The translations under genes and the position numbers were made by a program. 64,000 nucleotides of DNA from Colletotrichum lupini (lineage: Eukaryota > Ascomycota > Sordariomycetes > Glomerellales > Glomerellaceae), in assembly GCF_023278565.1 (NCBI RefSeq), contig NC_064680.1, positions 3,596,001 through 3,660,000 of the forward strand, written 5' to 3'. This document shows, piece after piece, positions 12,818 through 25,543 of the stretch; position 1 is the stretch's first letter; every line of letters starts with the position of its first letter. The notes beneath the pieces were generated by a model. It made no database searches. It was not told the origin of the DNA and saw nothing but the letters and a program-made list of their open reading frames with translations.

Positions 12818-13943
12818 GTAGTAGTTTTTTTTCTGGCTTTATAAGTATAAAAGATCGACCTTAACGGGATTACGCTTTTAAGGGAAATCACACGATATAG
12901 TATACTTTTTAACTATATAATACGTATAATATATCCTAAGTACGCGCTTAACGCAATATAGTGATTTTAATATAAAAACCGCTATTTAATTCGGGATAGG
13001 TAAGCTGCCCTTTACGCGGCGGCGCCGGCTAGAAAAGTTAATAATAGAAGTTAGCTATAATAGTTAGCTATAATAGTCGGCCGCTATAGTCGGCCGCAAT
13101 AATTAGAGGCGGCCTTCCTTAACCATAGAGGTTCTAAACTTTAATAGCGACGTAGAGGTTTTTAGAAAAAGGGCTAAATAGGTTAATATTTACTACTCAG
13201 AGCTCGCAAAGATTCTTTTTATCCTTATTACTTCTAACATTACCTAAAGCTACTCTCTATTTAAACTAAATAAATTTACTAAACAAATCTATTAAATAAA
13301 CCTATTAATATATAAATTACTACTCTACTCCTAGTATATAGTTAGTAATTAGTGGGCTAAAGATGCCCGTTAATAAGTCTACCCCTCTCGGGCTAGGCGC
13401 CCTCTTCGGCTAGCTCGACGCTATAGCTATCGTAACTAACGTAGGTATGCTTAAGAAGTGGCAAAGTACCTTTTAGTAGTACGGAATTTAGCTAGGTAAT
13501 ATTATAAGCGCTATAAATAGCCGGGCCGGTACGAATACTAAGATCCGGTATATTAACGTTAGCCTAGTTATAATAGCTATAATAGACGGGCTAGAGGTAT
13601 ATAGGGTTAGGGCGATAAGCCGACGCCTTAAATAGCTCCTACGGGACCCCCTGGGTAACGATAATACTTATATAAAAGAATAGATTATGCTAGACCTAGC
13701 TGCCCACGCGGGTTAGTACTAGGAGGTCCTGTGCGCGTTAGAGTAGGTAAAGCTCGCCCTGTAGGTAGCTAGAACTTAGGAGGACTTTACGTAGTAGAAG
13801 GTTAGGAGTTAATAAAAAGAAGACAACGGTCGAGTCGGTTGACTACTATTTTGATTAGTAGTTAGGTATGGAGCGTAATATACCCAGTTTTCCTTAATAC
13901 GTAATACACGGTACGGCCCCGGCGGATTGCTCCGTCGGGGGGA
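12818..13943 (+). mobile_element. 1.1-kb element of unknown type, copy 1
   Basis: Bounded by identical 14-bp direct repeats and inserted in the pogo transposon. The reverse complement of the whole unit recurs at 34538-35708, where it is flanked by a different 15-bp repeat. It is clearly less AT-rich than its host element. One end is T-rich (after GTAGTAG), the other GC-rich, ending CCGTCGGGGGGA. It has no terminal inverted repeats, no LTR and no recognisable reverse transcriptase. Duplications of 14-15 bp suggest target-primed retroposition (a non-autonomous non-LTR element or SINE-like unit whose A-rich end would be on the minus strand), but it also carries a decayed reading frame at 13363-13812 on the plus strand, so the polarity is unresolved. 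Confidence 0.75.
13363..13812 (+). pseudogene. Decayed ~150-codon ORF inside the unknown element
   Basis: From the ATG at 13363 to TAA at 13810-13812, one frame reads as a plausible protein interrupted about 12 times, and every internal interruption is TAG, as expected for RIP of CAG or TGG codons. Readable stretches include LDAIAIVTNVGMLKKW, GNIISA, IRYINVSLV, DGLEVYRVRAISRRLK, LLRDPLGNDNTYIKE and IMLDLAAHAG. The copy at 34538-35708 (minus strand) keeps the same frame over most of its length, with an apparent in-frame 3-bp difference early on. I do not recognise the family. That two copies share a frame argues it once coded for a protein. Confidence 0.5.
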
Positions 13944-13957
13944 CTTAAGCTCTTTAT
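13944..13957. repeat. 14-bp target duplication, right copy
   Basis: CTTAAGCTCTTTAT, identical to 12804-12817. Confidence 0.8.
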
Positions 13958-15646
13958 ATATCCTAAATATTTACGAACTTAGTATTTAGGTTTATTAGTA
14001 TACTCTTCTTTTTCCGCGGCCTTAATTAGTTAATTTTAGCTTTTAAAACTCAAATATAATATTAAAATATTACTAAATAATAGGCCTACTTATTAAATAC
14101 CTTTTTTACTTTTTTAAATAGTAGTCGTTAAGTATTATAGTCTAGACTAAGCTCTATAAATAACTTTAATTAATCGCAAAGCTTATTAGCCTTTTTAAGT
14201 ATTAACTAGTTAATAATAAACGCCGCTAATACCTAATTAATAGCTTTTTTAGTATTATTAGTTACTTACTTAGTATTTACGGTTTTTTTAATTAGTATAA
14301 TTAATTTAAGTAAGACTATTAAATTAATAAGTAGTCTAACTATATTGGGGGATATAGTCTAGTTATTTTTTACTTACTTTATATATTTAATAACGTTAAA
14401 CTAGCTAAACGAGCTTTTTAATAATAGCTTAAGAAGTACCGCTTTTTAATAATAATAAAATTATTTATTATATCCTTTTTACTAAGCTCCTTCTTATACT
14501 TAAACTTAATAAGTTTAAAAATAGCTATATTTAACGGCTAGAGGATATAGGAAGTATATAGTAATAAGAATAGTAAGTAAACGTTATTTTTATAACATTC
14601 CTATATAAATTCTATTATTATATAACTCTTATAACTATTTAGAATTAATAATTAAAGCTTATTAAGTATACTAAGCTCCCTAAGGGGGGGGGTTTTAGTT
14701 TATAATAAAAACATTATTTTTAACTACTTAAGGGCAGTCTTATCGGTTATCTAGCTATTATTTATTATTATAAACTCCTAACTAGTATAAGGGTTAAGTT
14801 TAAATAAAAATTACTATTATTATACCGACTTTCCCTTATATATAATTAGTAGTTTAATAGCTCGATTATTAGTAAAGATATACTTAATTATAAATACTTA
14901 AGTACGCGAACTAAGCTCTTTTTTTCGTATTATTATAGTCTCTATTTTACTTAAAACTAGGCTATTGAATCCCTTACCCTCTAGGATACTAGTCTTATTT
15001 ATATTATACTTCTTAGCCTATTTAATATTATTAATCTTTAGTATATTAAGTAATTTAAACTATAACTTAATTATATTAATAATAGCCCTATTTAAATACC
15101 TCGAATCGATAATACGACTTCTCTAGACTTTAATTAATAAGTTCTTTTTTAAAAAAGCGTCTATTTATCTCTTTTTAAAAGGATTTATATCCCCTTAAGA
15201 TTTTAGAACTTATTTAGCGAATTTTATAAGCTATTTATAAGTTAATATAATATTTAAATTATACTAAATACGAACTTACTAAGCTAGCTAATCTTTTTAT
15301 TATAAAAGAAGCTTTTAGAGGTCTACGAATATTATTACCCTCGTTTAGTAGCCTCTTTTATAGTTATAAAAAGTTAACTTTAAAACTCTAAACTTAATTA
15401 AAGCCCGATTAACTAAAAGACCTCTTTTAATAGCCTTAAGAGCCCGAATAACTTTATTTTTAATATATAAGACTATTATATATTAATAAATAAGTATATA
15501 AAAAAGAATTATATTTAGATGATTTTTATAATTATTATAGTGGTTTGAAAATCGTGGGTAGGGTTTTAATACGGTGGCTGGGATGGAGAAATGGGGTGGC
15601 CAAAAGGGGGTGGGTCGACTTAACTAACAATGACAGAACTTGCTTC

Positions 15647-16660
15647 TCAAGTCTTGTTGACATGAACGATAATCTTCCCCGTTGTACGTCCTTCCCTAAG
15701 CTTCGCATATGCTCTTGGTGCGTCGCGCCACTCGAATTTTTCATCAATCAACACTCGTACTTTTCCCTCTACTATCAACCTGCTAATTGAGCTCAGATCC
15801 TCTTGGCTCGGCGTTACCCTCACGGATTGAAACTTCCTCTTACCACTACTGAAAAAACCTGGCAACAGGCTTCTCCGCAACATACCTACCATCGACTTGG
15901 ACATACCAACCTGCACGAACACTCCCTCTGACTTGAGGAAATGCGAGCAGCTTTCGTACAAGCCCTCTGTGCTGCCAACATTGTCTACAGCGATATCGAA
16001 AACACTCCCCTTTCTCTTGAGTTCGGTAACAACATTGAGTTTGCGGTAGTCGATAACTTCATCAGCCCCGAGACGTTTGCAAAGATCGACCTTTGCCGTC
16101 GAACAAGATGCGACCACATAGGCCCCGGCAGCCTTTGCGAACTGGATAGTGAAGGAACCAACACCGCCACTTCCACCGTTGATAAAGACTTTAGACCCTG
16201 GCTTCAACGACTCTTTTGGAAGAGATTGAAACGCCGTCAACCCAGCGGTGCCTATAGCAGCTGCGTCGTCGTGGTCGACGCCCATAGGGAGCGGCGCAAT
16301 GTTGGAGGAGGGAGCGACGAGGAGCTGACCCAGACTACCAAACCGCGGGAGCTTGGTCCCGATGCTCAAGGCCCCGAAGACAACCTGACCCTCGGAGAAT
16401 CCGTCGGCACCGTTTTTGGAACGGATTCGGCCGCAAAAGTCTGAGCCTGGACTCGTGTCCGGCTGGAGCATGAACTTGCCAAAGACTGGGATCTCGGGCA
16501 GCTTGTACTCAACGGGGTTAACGCCCGCTGAGATGACTTCGATAAGGACATGGTCTTTAGAGAGCGATGATGCATCTAGTGGGATCGCGTTTTCGTTAAG
16601 AGTAAGGGAGTTTTCTAGTGTCTCCTTAATAGAGCTGTATTGCCAAGCTTGCATCTTCAC
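15647..16660 (-). CDS. Zinc-free MDR oxidoreductase, quinone-oxidoreductase-like
   Basis: Single-exon gene of 337 residues. It belongs to the medium-chain dehydrogenase/reductase superfamily, zeta-crystallin/quinone oxidoreductase branch, which reduces quinones or enones with NADPH. The GroES-like N-terminal half carries VISAGVNPVEYK (about 43-53) and PGSDFCGRI (about 71-79). The Rossmann fold has the nucleotide loop NGGSGGVGSF at about 161-170, followed by QFAKAAGAYV. No structural zinc cysteine cluster is visible. Start chosen at the first of two close methionines (M1, M3). The stop lies about 25 bp from the end of the pogo transposon. Substrate is not predictable; reduction of quinones made by the nearby tyrosinase is only a guess. 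Confidence 0.88.
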   Translation of the reverse strand: MKMQAWQYSSIKETLENSLTLNENAIPLDASSLSKDHVLIEVISAGVNPVEYKLPEIPVFGKFMLQPDTSPGSDFCGRIRSKNGADGFSEGQVVFGALSIGTKLPRFGSLGQLLVAPSSNIAPLPMGVDHDDAAAIGTAGLTAFQSLPKESLKPGSKVFINGGSGGVGSFTIQFAKAAGAYVVASCSTAKVDLCKRLGADEVIDYRKLNVVTELKRKGSVFDIAVDNVGSTEGLYESCSHFLKSEGVFVQVGMSKSMVGMLRRSLLPGFFSSGKRKFQSVRVTPSQEDLSSISRLIVEGKVRVLIDEKFEWRDAPRAYAKLREGRTTGKIIVHVNKT

Positions 16661-16811
16661 TAGCAGAATCGAAGGGAGGTGTGCAGCGGAAGTTATGCGT
16701 TATGACTTAGTATTAAGTCAGATAACCCTATAGGGAACGTAAAAAGGTAGTGCTTAAGTAAGTCTTAATAGAAGATTAAAGATCGTTAACTATCCTTAAG
16801 TACTAAGTAAT
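16661..16811. other. Promoter side of oxidoreductase, grading into AT-rich DNA
   Basis: Only about 150 bp separates the oxidoreductase start from the Ty1/copia element, so its upstream region has been displaced or truncated by the insertion. TA-rich changes begin near 16690, compatible with RIP leaking from the repeat. Confidence 0.45.
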
Positions 16812-16816
16812 AATTC
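16812..16816. repeat. 5-bp target duplication of copia copy A, left
   Basis: AATTC before the 5' LTR; AATTT follows the 3' LTR at 24217-24221. The single C-to-T difference lies at a CpA in the right copy, as RIP predicts. Confidence 0.65.
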
Positions 16817-17022
16817 TATCGGATTAGAAATCTAATTTAACCGCGGTATATAACCGACTGCGCAGGGACTAATTAGGGGCCCTATTTATAATTATCGTAG
16901 CTAGCTTAACCTATAATTAGAACCTCCTTTTTATACTTATTACGTAAATATTTATATAGTTTAATTAATCTCTTCGTTAACTTATAGTTTAAACTAATTA
17001 TTTTATAATAAGAATATTAATA
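16817..17022 (+). repeat. 5' LTR of copia copy A
   Basis: 206 bp, begins TATCGGATTAG (ancestral TGTCGG) and ends in TTAATA (ancestral TAACA). It shares the core GGGGCCCTATTTATAATTAT with the 3' LTR and with both LTRs of copy B. Confidence 0.82.
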
Positions 17023-20000
17023 TTAATTAGTAATTAAATTATATTATTATAAATTAATAAAATATCTTATTATATAAAAAAAAAACCTCTTAACATTATA
17101 CAAAATAAAAAATTTATACTAATTAATTTTATAAAAATAGATAAAAAGAAAAGTAATTTTTAAATACTATACGGAATTAAATAATTATAGCCTTTTATTA
17201 CTTATGAGAAGTCGACGTTTACTACGTTAAACTATACTAATTAATAAAACTATTTAAATAACTAGTTTTTTATTATTACCCCGAGTAGCTTTTTTTACTA
17301 AATAACTTTTTTATAACTAGCTTATAATTAGAAATTAACTAGTTAAATTAATAAAAAAAAATACTTATATAGTAACTACTTATTTAATTAATTAGTATAA
17401 CGAACGAGCTTAATAATATAATATAAAAGAGTACTATATAATCGAAAAAAGGGATCTTTAAATATAAATATTCTTATTTAGTAACGAAAGTAACTTTATA
17501 AGAGTTATTAAGCTAAGAGATTTATAATATATAAAAAGGACTATTATTACGAAGATCTCTTAAGTATAACTTTAAGCTTATAATTTAAATAATCTCTTTA
17601 TAACCCCCTTAACTACCCCCCGGGTATTATTTAAAAATATAATATAAGAGACGGTTTAATAAGAGAGGAGGGGATTTAGAGGTCTTAATAATATTAAGTT
17701 AAGAGTATTATAAATCTTAGAAATTAACTTAAAAAAAAAGTAATTATTTTAAAATAGTCCTATAACCTCTTATTAAAGTTATTATTAATTTATAAAAAGG
17801 TTAAAAAAACGAGGATTTAAAGGAAAAAGAAAAGAATTTTTTAAAAAGCTATTAAAAAGCTTTTTTCTATACTAGCTCTTAGTATAAGATTATTAATTTT
17901 AAGAAATTAACTAAGTAATAAAAGGGATTATTAATAAATAATAATTACTTAATTATAATTAAGTTCTAAAAAAAGACTATTTAAAAAATATAAAATAGAG
18001 TATTAAGAAGTTATAAAAAAAAGATTTTTAAAGTATTTAACTTTACTAAGTATAAGTAATAAGTAAGTATTTTTAATAAGTCCTTAACGTTTATAATCTT
18101 ATAAAAAAGAGGGCTTAACTTTACTAACTATACTTAATAACTTATATAGCTCTTCTACGAGTTACTTAGCGTTTATTTTTAACTATTCTTATAAAATACT
18201 ACTTTAAAAAGAGTAAGTTAGAAAAAAAAGTTATTTAGAAATTATAGAAAGTACGAAGCTTAGGAAGTTAGAAATATATAGAATAATAGAAATTAGTAAT
18301 TAATAAAAATCCTAAGACTAATTATTATATTTTCTTATAGTAATATAAATATCTATTATTATTATTAAAAAAAAGAACTACTAAAACCTACTTTTTTATA
18401 TTAAATAAAAAAGAGGATCTTAATAAGTACGATAATTAGCAATTTAAAAGGGTAGTAGTAATTATTAGAAATAGTAAAAACGAGAATAGTAATAAGATAG
18501 TAAAAAAAAGTAGGAATTTCCTAGACCTTAATAAATTTATTAAGTAATAAAAGTACGGATTTATTATAATTAGTATGCGGATTAAATATATCTTTATTAA
18601 AATTAAATATATTAATAATTACTAATAGGGGTATAAATTAGAGTATAACTTTTAATAAGTTAGAATAAAAAAAAAGAGGATAAAACCCGATCCTTAATAA
18701 AATCCTAATCTTTTATAAGTAGGTAAATATTAACCCGGACTATTAGGGAACGTAAATATATAGAATTACGGATTAGCTTAATAATAAGTAAATTAATATA
18801 ATATTAATCTATTTAATTAAGGTTTATAAAAAAAAGGGCTATAGTAATAACCCCTATTTTATAAAATCGTAAACGACCTTAGTTATTAACTAAATAAATA
18901 GTTTATAAATATAAACTTAGGAATCGTAAAAGTAATTAATAAATTCCTTTACGAGCGAGGGGTATTATTAGTATAATTATAATTATAAAAACTATACGAA
19001 ATATTAATAGTAACGATTATAAAAAAAGAATTCGTATTATAGAACTAGGTATAGGTTAATAAAGCGTATAATTACTTTAATAAATTTAAAAAAAGAGTAA
19101 ACGACTTAAACTTCTTTTTTATAATTATTAGTAATAATTTATTATTATAAAAGGATATATAGAGGTAAAATATAGTACTAAAAGTATAATAATTAACGAT
19201 TCTACCTATTTCGATTTATAGCTCGTTATTATTATTAATACGAAATTCGGTATTAATTAGTTAATAAAAAAAGAAATAAACGACCCGAAGTTATTAATAA
19301 TACGTAACGACGTAGGGATCGTATATAAATACCGAAAATTTAGTAATAAATACGAAGTAATTTATAAACTTTAAAAAGATCTTTTTAAAAAAGAAATTAT
19401 ACTCTAAAGAGAAGTACGAGGTCTTATAAAAAACTCTAATAATATTTTATAATTATTATTAAAAAGTTAAAATTAGGGAATACTAATATTATTTAATAAT
19501 TAATATTGTACTCGTAAATAAAGCCTCTAATTATTATTATAAAGTAGTACGTAATTTTAATTAAAACGACTTTCTTAGTATTATTAATATAATTTAAAGT
19601 TATTTTGAGATTTATAATAAGAACTTAGAGCTCCTATTTAAGCTACGAGCGATTTGTTTTATATTTATAACTAAGATAATAAAGGGTAAATTACGAGTAA
19701 AGATCCTTAAAGAGCTTATTAATCAAATTAATAAACTAACGAAAACTTAGCTAAATAAGAGAATAAATAAGTAAAAAGTTAGATATTTCTATACTATAGT
19801 TTAGTACGTATTAGAAATAAAAATAACCTTATACTAAGTACCTAAAAACTATAAAATACTCCATTTAAAACTAAGATTTAGTTTTAATATTAAAGTAAGA
19901 ATATTATACTAAACCTATTTCTAAGTATATAATAGCTCTTATTAATAATATTAAGTTAATTAAACGTATAAAAAAAAATAAAAAAAAACTAGATATAATA

Positions 20001-23000
20001 ATTATTAATAAAAAAGCCTAGATTCGTTAAATAAGTAGAGATTTAACTTATAAATAAAGTAATAGAAAAAGTAATATTATATTTATAAAAAGAATAAATA
20101 TTAGTTAAGTAATTATTTTAAAAAAGAGCGTACTAAATTATATAAATAATATAGAAAATTAAGAATAGTAAATAGTAAAACTAGCCCTTATTAGTTTAGC
20201 TAATTTTTTATTATATATAAGGGTAGATCTAGGGGTACGGAACTTAGTAAAAATAGCTAAAATAGCGGCTTAGAGTATTTACTTTTTATAAGAAATTTAG
20301 AAAATAAAAAAGATCTTACTCTATATATTAACGAATTAGATTATAACGAAATTAAAAATATTAACTACTCTTTTTTCGCTCCGTTAATTTTTAAAAAAAT
20401 ATACGAAATTAAACGAATAAATAGTAATAAAAGTTCTTAATAAATAAGCTTTTATTTATAAATAGTAAGAGAAGGTTCTTTAAATAACGGATATAGAAGT
20501 AGTTAAAAAAGTAAATCTAACGGGGCTAAAGTCTATTTTTTTAATACTTAAAGAGAAGATATTACTTTTTTTAATATTTAAAAAAAAGAAATAAGATATT
20601 GAGTAAATCTAGGGGTAGTTAGAGGGGTCCTTTTTATATTATTTAAATTATTTAAATACTAAGCTCGTATAAGTATTTTATACGAGCGAAAAGTATAGCT
20701 TAGATAATTTCTATAAAATTATTTTAAATACTAAGGTATCGTAATAATTAATAAAAAGAAAAGGGTAATTCTAAGTACTATAAAAGATCGTATTAATAAT
20801 GCTTAATACGTTAATAATAGGTATTATAAGAATTAACTTTAGCTTAAGTAAAAAAGTTATTACCTTAAGTATAATAAAAATAAAAACGTACTTTAGAACA
20901 ATAATTTTTTATATTTTACTTATTAATACCTTATTTCTTTTATATTTAAGAAATATAAATTAACTAGGTATTATATTTAACAATATAAGGAATAGAATCT
21001 CTAATAATAAGTATTTTAAAATAATTAAACGACGATAGGGGTATACGTTTATAAGGCTTACTAATAAAACGAAGTCGATTAATTACTTAACGGAAAGTAA
21101 GCTTAAATAACTATATTAAAAATTTAAGTACTCGTTAGTTATAAGGCTATATAACTTCTTAAAGTAATTAAATAATAATAATATTAAAATAGGGGTACTA
21201 GAGTAGTTAATAAAAGTATATTATTAATACTAAATAAATACGCAGAGCTTACGTAAATTTAAATTTAAATTACGTAATAAGCTTAATTTTAATTAAAAAA
21301 TCGTTATCAATATTTTTTATTTAAATGGTTAGCTAGTTTTATATATAATTAACGTAGTTATATTTCTTTAAATAGGGCAATTCTTCTAGGATTTATAAAT
21401 AAAAATAGTATAAGTAGCCCTATAAAAAAGCTAGATTAATATATACTAAGGACCGTTAAATAATATTAAAACTAACGCTAGTACTAGTTTTAAATTAATA
21501 AAATTTAGGGAAAATATAATAGCTTATGGTATATAGCTAAAAATTATACTCGTTGAAGTATATTATAATATTAAAAAAGTAAAAAGGGTATATTAGTAAT
21601 TAAAAAGGGCGTTTAGAATTATTAAGAAAGAAAATCTAAATTCTATTAACGACGAATACCTTTAGATAGTATTTAAATACTATAATAATACTATAGGGCC
21701 TAACGGGCTTATACTAATACTATTAGTATTTAGAGTATATTTAAAAGTAACCTTAGTTTTATTATTATTACTAAACGTAAACTAACGAGCCCGAATAGTT
21801 AAAAAAGTAATATAAATATTATATAAAATAAATATAAAAAAGTAAATTAATAAAGTAATTACTATACGTAATAGGTTTAATATAAGGGGTAATTTAGATA
21901 TATTACTAAATTTAGATATATAAGTATAGTACGAAATTATTTAATAATAAGTTAGGTTATATAAATTAATTCTTATTAACGAGTACTCTTATATAGTTAC
22001 GAGGGATCGTAACTAGCCCCTCGAGGTATTAATTATAATAATTAAACTATATTATAAGGATCCTAGCGAGGTAATTTCTAATTTATAAAAAGAAAAAGAG
22101 CTAGAGAAAACTATATAACCTATAATAGAAGTATAAGAAATTATCCTCGACGAGATCGTTATAATAATATTAATAAACGACGAAGAAGAGGAAATTACTA
22201 AAAAAGTACTAATACTATTAATAAGACGTTATAAAAAACTACGATAATAAGCCCTAATATAATAATTTATTATTAATAATAAAGTAATTAATACTTTTTA
22301 TATAATAAAAGAAAAAGCCGATTTTAAGTTAGTAATTAAATTACGTAAAGAAGGCGTAATTATAATTATTAAAAAGCTATATAAGAGATTAAATATTATT
22401 AAAGTAAATACTTTTTACGATTAAGGGGTTTATTAATTTATTTTTTACGACTTAGAGAAGTATATAAACTTCTATATATTTAAATTATAAATAGTTCGTA
22501 AAATTAAAAAAAAAGGAATACCTTAGTTATATAAGAAGTTTAAATATATAATTTAGGGGTATAATAACGTTAAAAAAGGCGACGCTATTTATATAATCGC
22601 CTACTATATAGCGCTATAATTAATAGTTAATAATAATATTAATAATATTACTATAGAAAAAGAGATACGAGATCTAGAGCTATAATATTACTTAAACCTA
22701 TACCTAATTAGCTATAGGGCTTATAAAAAAAATCCTAGCTTATTTACTAAAAGAAATAGTTAATAAGTACTTAAAAAGTACGATTATTAAAGTACTTAAG
22801 CTATTATATAAGTTTATAAAATCGGGTACTTATTAATAAGTTACTTATTATAATTTTTATATTAATTAATTATTAATAGTTATATTTACGTACGACCTAT
22901 ACTTATTAATTTCTAAGTACGAAGGTAACTAATTTAGGATCGTTAGAATATAAACTAACGATATATTAAGCTTATTTAATATTAATTTTATAAAAAAGGA

Positions 23001-24010
23001 GAATAAGGAGTTTTAAAAAGTAAGTTTTATAATAAAACTAAAAGAGGTTCTTATAATAAATACCCCCTTAGTATTTAATAGCAGAATTCTTATAATTAAA
23101 AAAGAAACTATTATTTTTTAATAAAAGGGGTAGGATAAGAAAATTAACCTCGTTAATCTAAACGTAATTAATATTAAAAAGTAATATAAAGCTAAGTTCG
23201 TATAAGGGGTATATATTACGAGTATATATTAATTTAAAATAATTTTTAACTATATTAGGGTAATATAAATTATAAATTTAACTAAATAAGACGTTAAGGT
23301 ACTTAATAAGTAGTTTAAATAGTAATAAATAAATCTCGATTAAGGCTTCGTATACTACCTAATTAACTTAGTAATTAATAAGTTTTACGTTTTTATTAAT
23401 AAGTTATTTATAAATAATAATAACCTTACTTCGTAATTAAAATATATTATTATCCTAGTTAATAAGAATATAAATAAAAGCGAATTTATTATATATAATA
23501 ATATAATCTACTACTTATTAATTAAAAATAAGTAAGTAATAAGAAGTATATTAGTATTAGAGGTTTATAGTATAATTAATAGTATTAACCTCTCTTATAT
23601 AATTTTAATAACGCTAAAGAAGATTACTAATTAATTTAGCTTTTTACTTATTTTAATAGTTATTTATACTAATTCTTACTTATTATATAAATACTTTATT
23701 AAATTAGGGATGATAAAAGAAAAGAAGCTTATAATCGATATTATAGCTTTTAAGTAATTATATAAAAAGTATAAAATACTTAAGATCCGTTAAATTAATA
23801 ATAATAATAATTTTACTAACGCTTTTATAAAAGTAGTACTTAATAAGGGGTTAGAATAATTCGTAAGTAATAAAAAAGTTAACGTACGAATAAAAAAATA
23901 AGTTATATAAAAAAATAAAAAAAAAGGAAAAAAGGAAACGACTTAGTAAATACACTTAAGGTCGAATTATATTTCTAATTATAATAAGTAAATTAAAAAA
24001 AAAAAGTTAG

Positions 24011-24216
24011 TATCGGATTAAAAATCTAATTCGACCGTAGTATATAACTAATTATATAGGGACTAATTAGGGGCCTTATTTATAATTATCGTAGCTAGTT
24101 TAACTTATAGTTAGAACCTCTTTTTTATACTTATTATATAGATATTTATATAGTTTAATTAATCTCTTTGTTAACCTACGGTTCGAACTAACTACTCTAT
24201 AATAGGGATATTAACA
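24011..24216 (+). repeat. 3' LTR of copia copy A
   Basis: 206 bp, begins TATCGGATTA and ends GGATATTAACA. It is preceded by an A/G tract that would be the polypurine primer site. Confidence 0.82.
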
Positions 24217-24221
24217 AATTT

Positions 24222-24583
24222 ATATATTATTATAACTGATCTCGATACGGATGCTGTGAGCGTTAAAGGAAGTCCGCACCTAGTCCGTCGGATTATAGGG
24301 GTTATTTAAAGTTATCTCGGGTTCGGATTGACCCCTGGTTGGAAAGCTTGTTTGTAGGGGCCTTATAACCTCTGTGCCTGAACCACTAGACGGAATAGAA
24401 CTGGGCATCTTTTGGTCTTTATGGACAACCGGCGGAGTTTTGAGAAAAGAGGAATGCGATTGATAGCTAGCTAAGAAACCGCCAACTTCTCTTGATAAGT
24501 CTCTAACGAAGCGAGATCTACTTACTAATACCCTTGAAGGGAGGCTAAACCTGGTTTACACGCTTACTCCGACTTTATCTCCT
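24222..24583. other. Intergenic, kelch gene 3' flank
   Basis: Normal-composition sequence between the copia element and the kelch stop codon. No gene seen. Confidence 0.5.
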
Positions 24584-25543
24584 CTACCAGCTAAGTGTGT
24601 TGGGGTGGAGAACCTCCATGTTATCAACGATGCCAAAGTCGCGAATGCCACCACCGGGCGTGTAGACACTTCCATTGTACGGAACAGCCGCCATGCCGTG
24701 ACGAGGGGTGTTCATCGGCTGAAGCTTCTCCCAGGAGTTGGTGCGCGCGTCGTACACCTCCGTTTCGTTGAACACGAAACCAGCCTCCGGATCCAGATTT
24801 CCTTCGCCCCCAAAGGTGTAGATTCGTTGCCCGACAATAGCCACTGAGACACCGCCTCGAGGGGTAGGCATTCGCGCTCGCTCGCTCCACTTGAGCGTCT
24901 TGAGATCGAGGACGTAAACTGTGTCGCGGACTGCCGTCTGGCTACGGAATCGGCCGCCGACGACGTAAAAGTTGTTTCCGATGACGCCACCCCCGGCGTG
25001 CTCGCGGCCTTCAGGTAGACTAGGTAATGGCTCCCATTCCTTTGTGATAAAATTGTAAGACGAGACAGTATCGACAGTCTCTTGGAGCCCATCTTCTCCG
25101 AGCTCGAGCAGACTGATGCCGCCGGCAACAATAATCCTATCGCCAGTGACACCAAGGATGGAACTGCCCCTCTCCGTGCCATTGGGCATGGAAGGGAGCT
25201 CACTCCACGTGTTGGTCGCAGGATCATACTCGTAGCAGCTTGGAAGCGCGCGGAAGGCCGCACCGCCGGAGAGTCCGCCGAGAATGTAGATCTTGCCGTT
25301 GGCCGCAGCAGCATTGGCGTGGTTCATAGGGACTGGGAGGGGCGCGACGAAGGACCACTCGTCTTTGGGAACGTTGTACACCTCCACAGAGTCGATTGTG
25401 GAGACACCGGTCGGCTGGCTTGCGTCGGGTTCGATGCCGGCGACAACGTAGATACTATCGCCGAGAGCCACGGCGGCGTGCTCCTGGCGAGGACCGCCGA
25501 CCAAGGGTTGGAGTACTTCCCACGTCTCGGTGGTTGCTAAGGT
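24584..25543 (-). pseudogene. Kelch-repeat secreted protein, 3' part (split by hAT)
   Basis: Long minus-strand frame running into the hAT element. It has about six kelch blades, each with a hydrophobic strand, a double glycine and a spaced Tyr/Trp: IYVVAGI, IYILGGLSGG...YDPATNTW, IIVAGGI, FYVVGGR...LDLKTLKW, IYTFGGEGN...YDARTNSW and VYTPGGGI, ending HPNTLSW. Six blades fit a beta-propeller as in kelch or galactose-oxidase-like proteins, but no galactose oxidase copper ligands are evident. Joining the upstream part at 28754-28848 after removing the hAT element and one 8-bp duplication keeps one frame of 349 codons (348 residues). The gene is disrupted after about codon 32, so a full product is not expected. 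Confidence 0.85.
25536..25543. repeat. 8-bp target duplication of hAT, left
   Basis: GCTAAGGT, repeated exactly at 28754-28761. Eight base pairs is the hallmark length for hAT elements. Confidence 0.88.

Larger units (their letters stand above)
12612..15620 (-). mobile_element. pogo/Fot-type DNA transposon (Tc1/mariner superfamily)
   Basis: Terminal inverted repeats begin AGTCGACCCACCCCC at 12612 and end with the reverse complement at 15620. They are flanked by TA. The interior is heavily RIP-mutated, but on the minus strand around 14690-14505 it still reads like the pogo DDE domain: LLILNSYKSYI followed by IEFIQECYKNNVYLLF and TSYILQPLNIAIF, matching the family pattern LLILDGHGSH...FPPHTSHxLQPLD once C-to-T changes are allowed. 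The element is about 3.0 kb, of which 1.1 kb (12818-13943) is a later insertion. No intact transposase remains, so it cannot move itself. It landed only about 25 bp past the stop codon of the oxidoreductase gene. Confidence 0.82.
16817..24216 (+). mobile_element. Ty1/copia LTR retrotransposon, copy A (7.4 kb)
   Basis: Complete element with 206-bp LTRs (16817-17022 and 24011-24216) and a 5-bp duplication outside. It is RIP-mutated throughout, and no frame is open. Reading through stops, 23560-23905 on the plus strand gives the C-terminal RNase H of fungal Ty1/copia Pol: a TDSYLLYK-like block, VKLGTTKEKRLMIDI-like, then EIRWI and NPADAFTKV-like. A purine tract (about 23995-24010) precedes the 3' LTR. 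Length and landmarks match copy B at 34292-42874 once the insertion in that copy is removed, so both belong to one family in the same orientation. Confidence 0.85.

Noticed and set aside
25082..25540. 152-codon plus-strand frame opposite the kelch gene
   Set aside because: Antisense shadow of the kelch repeats.
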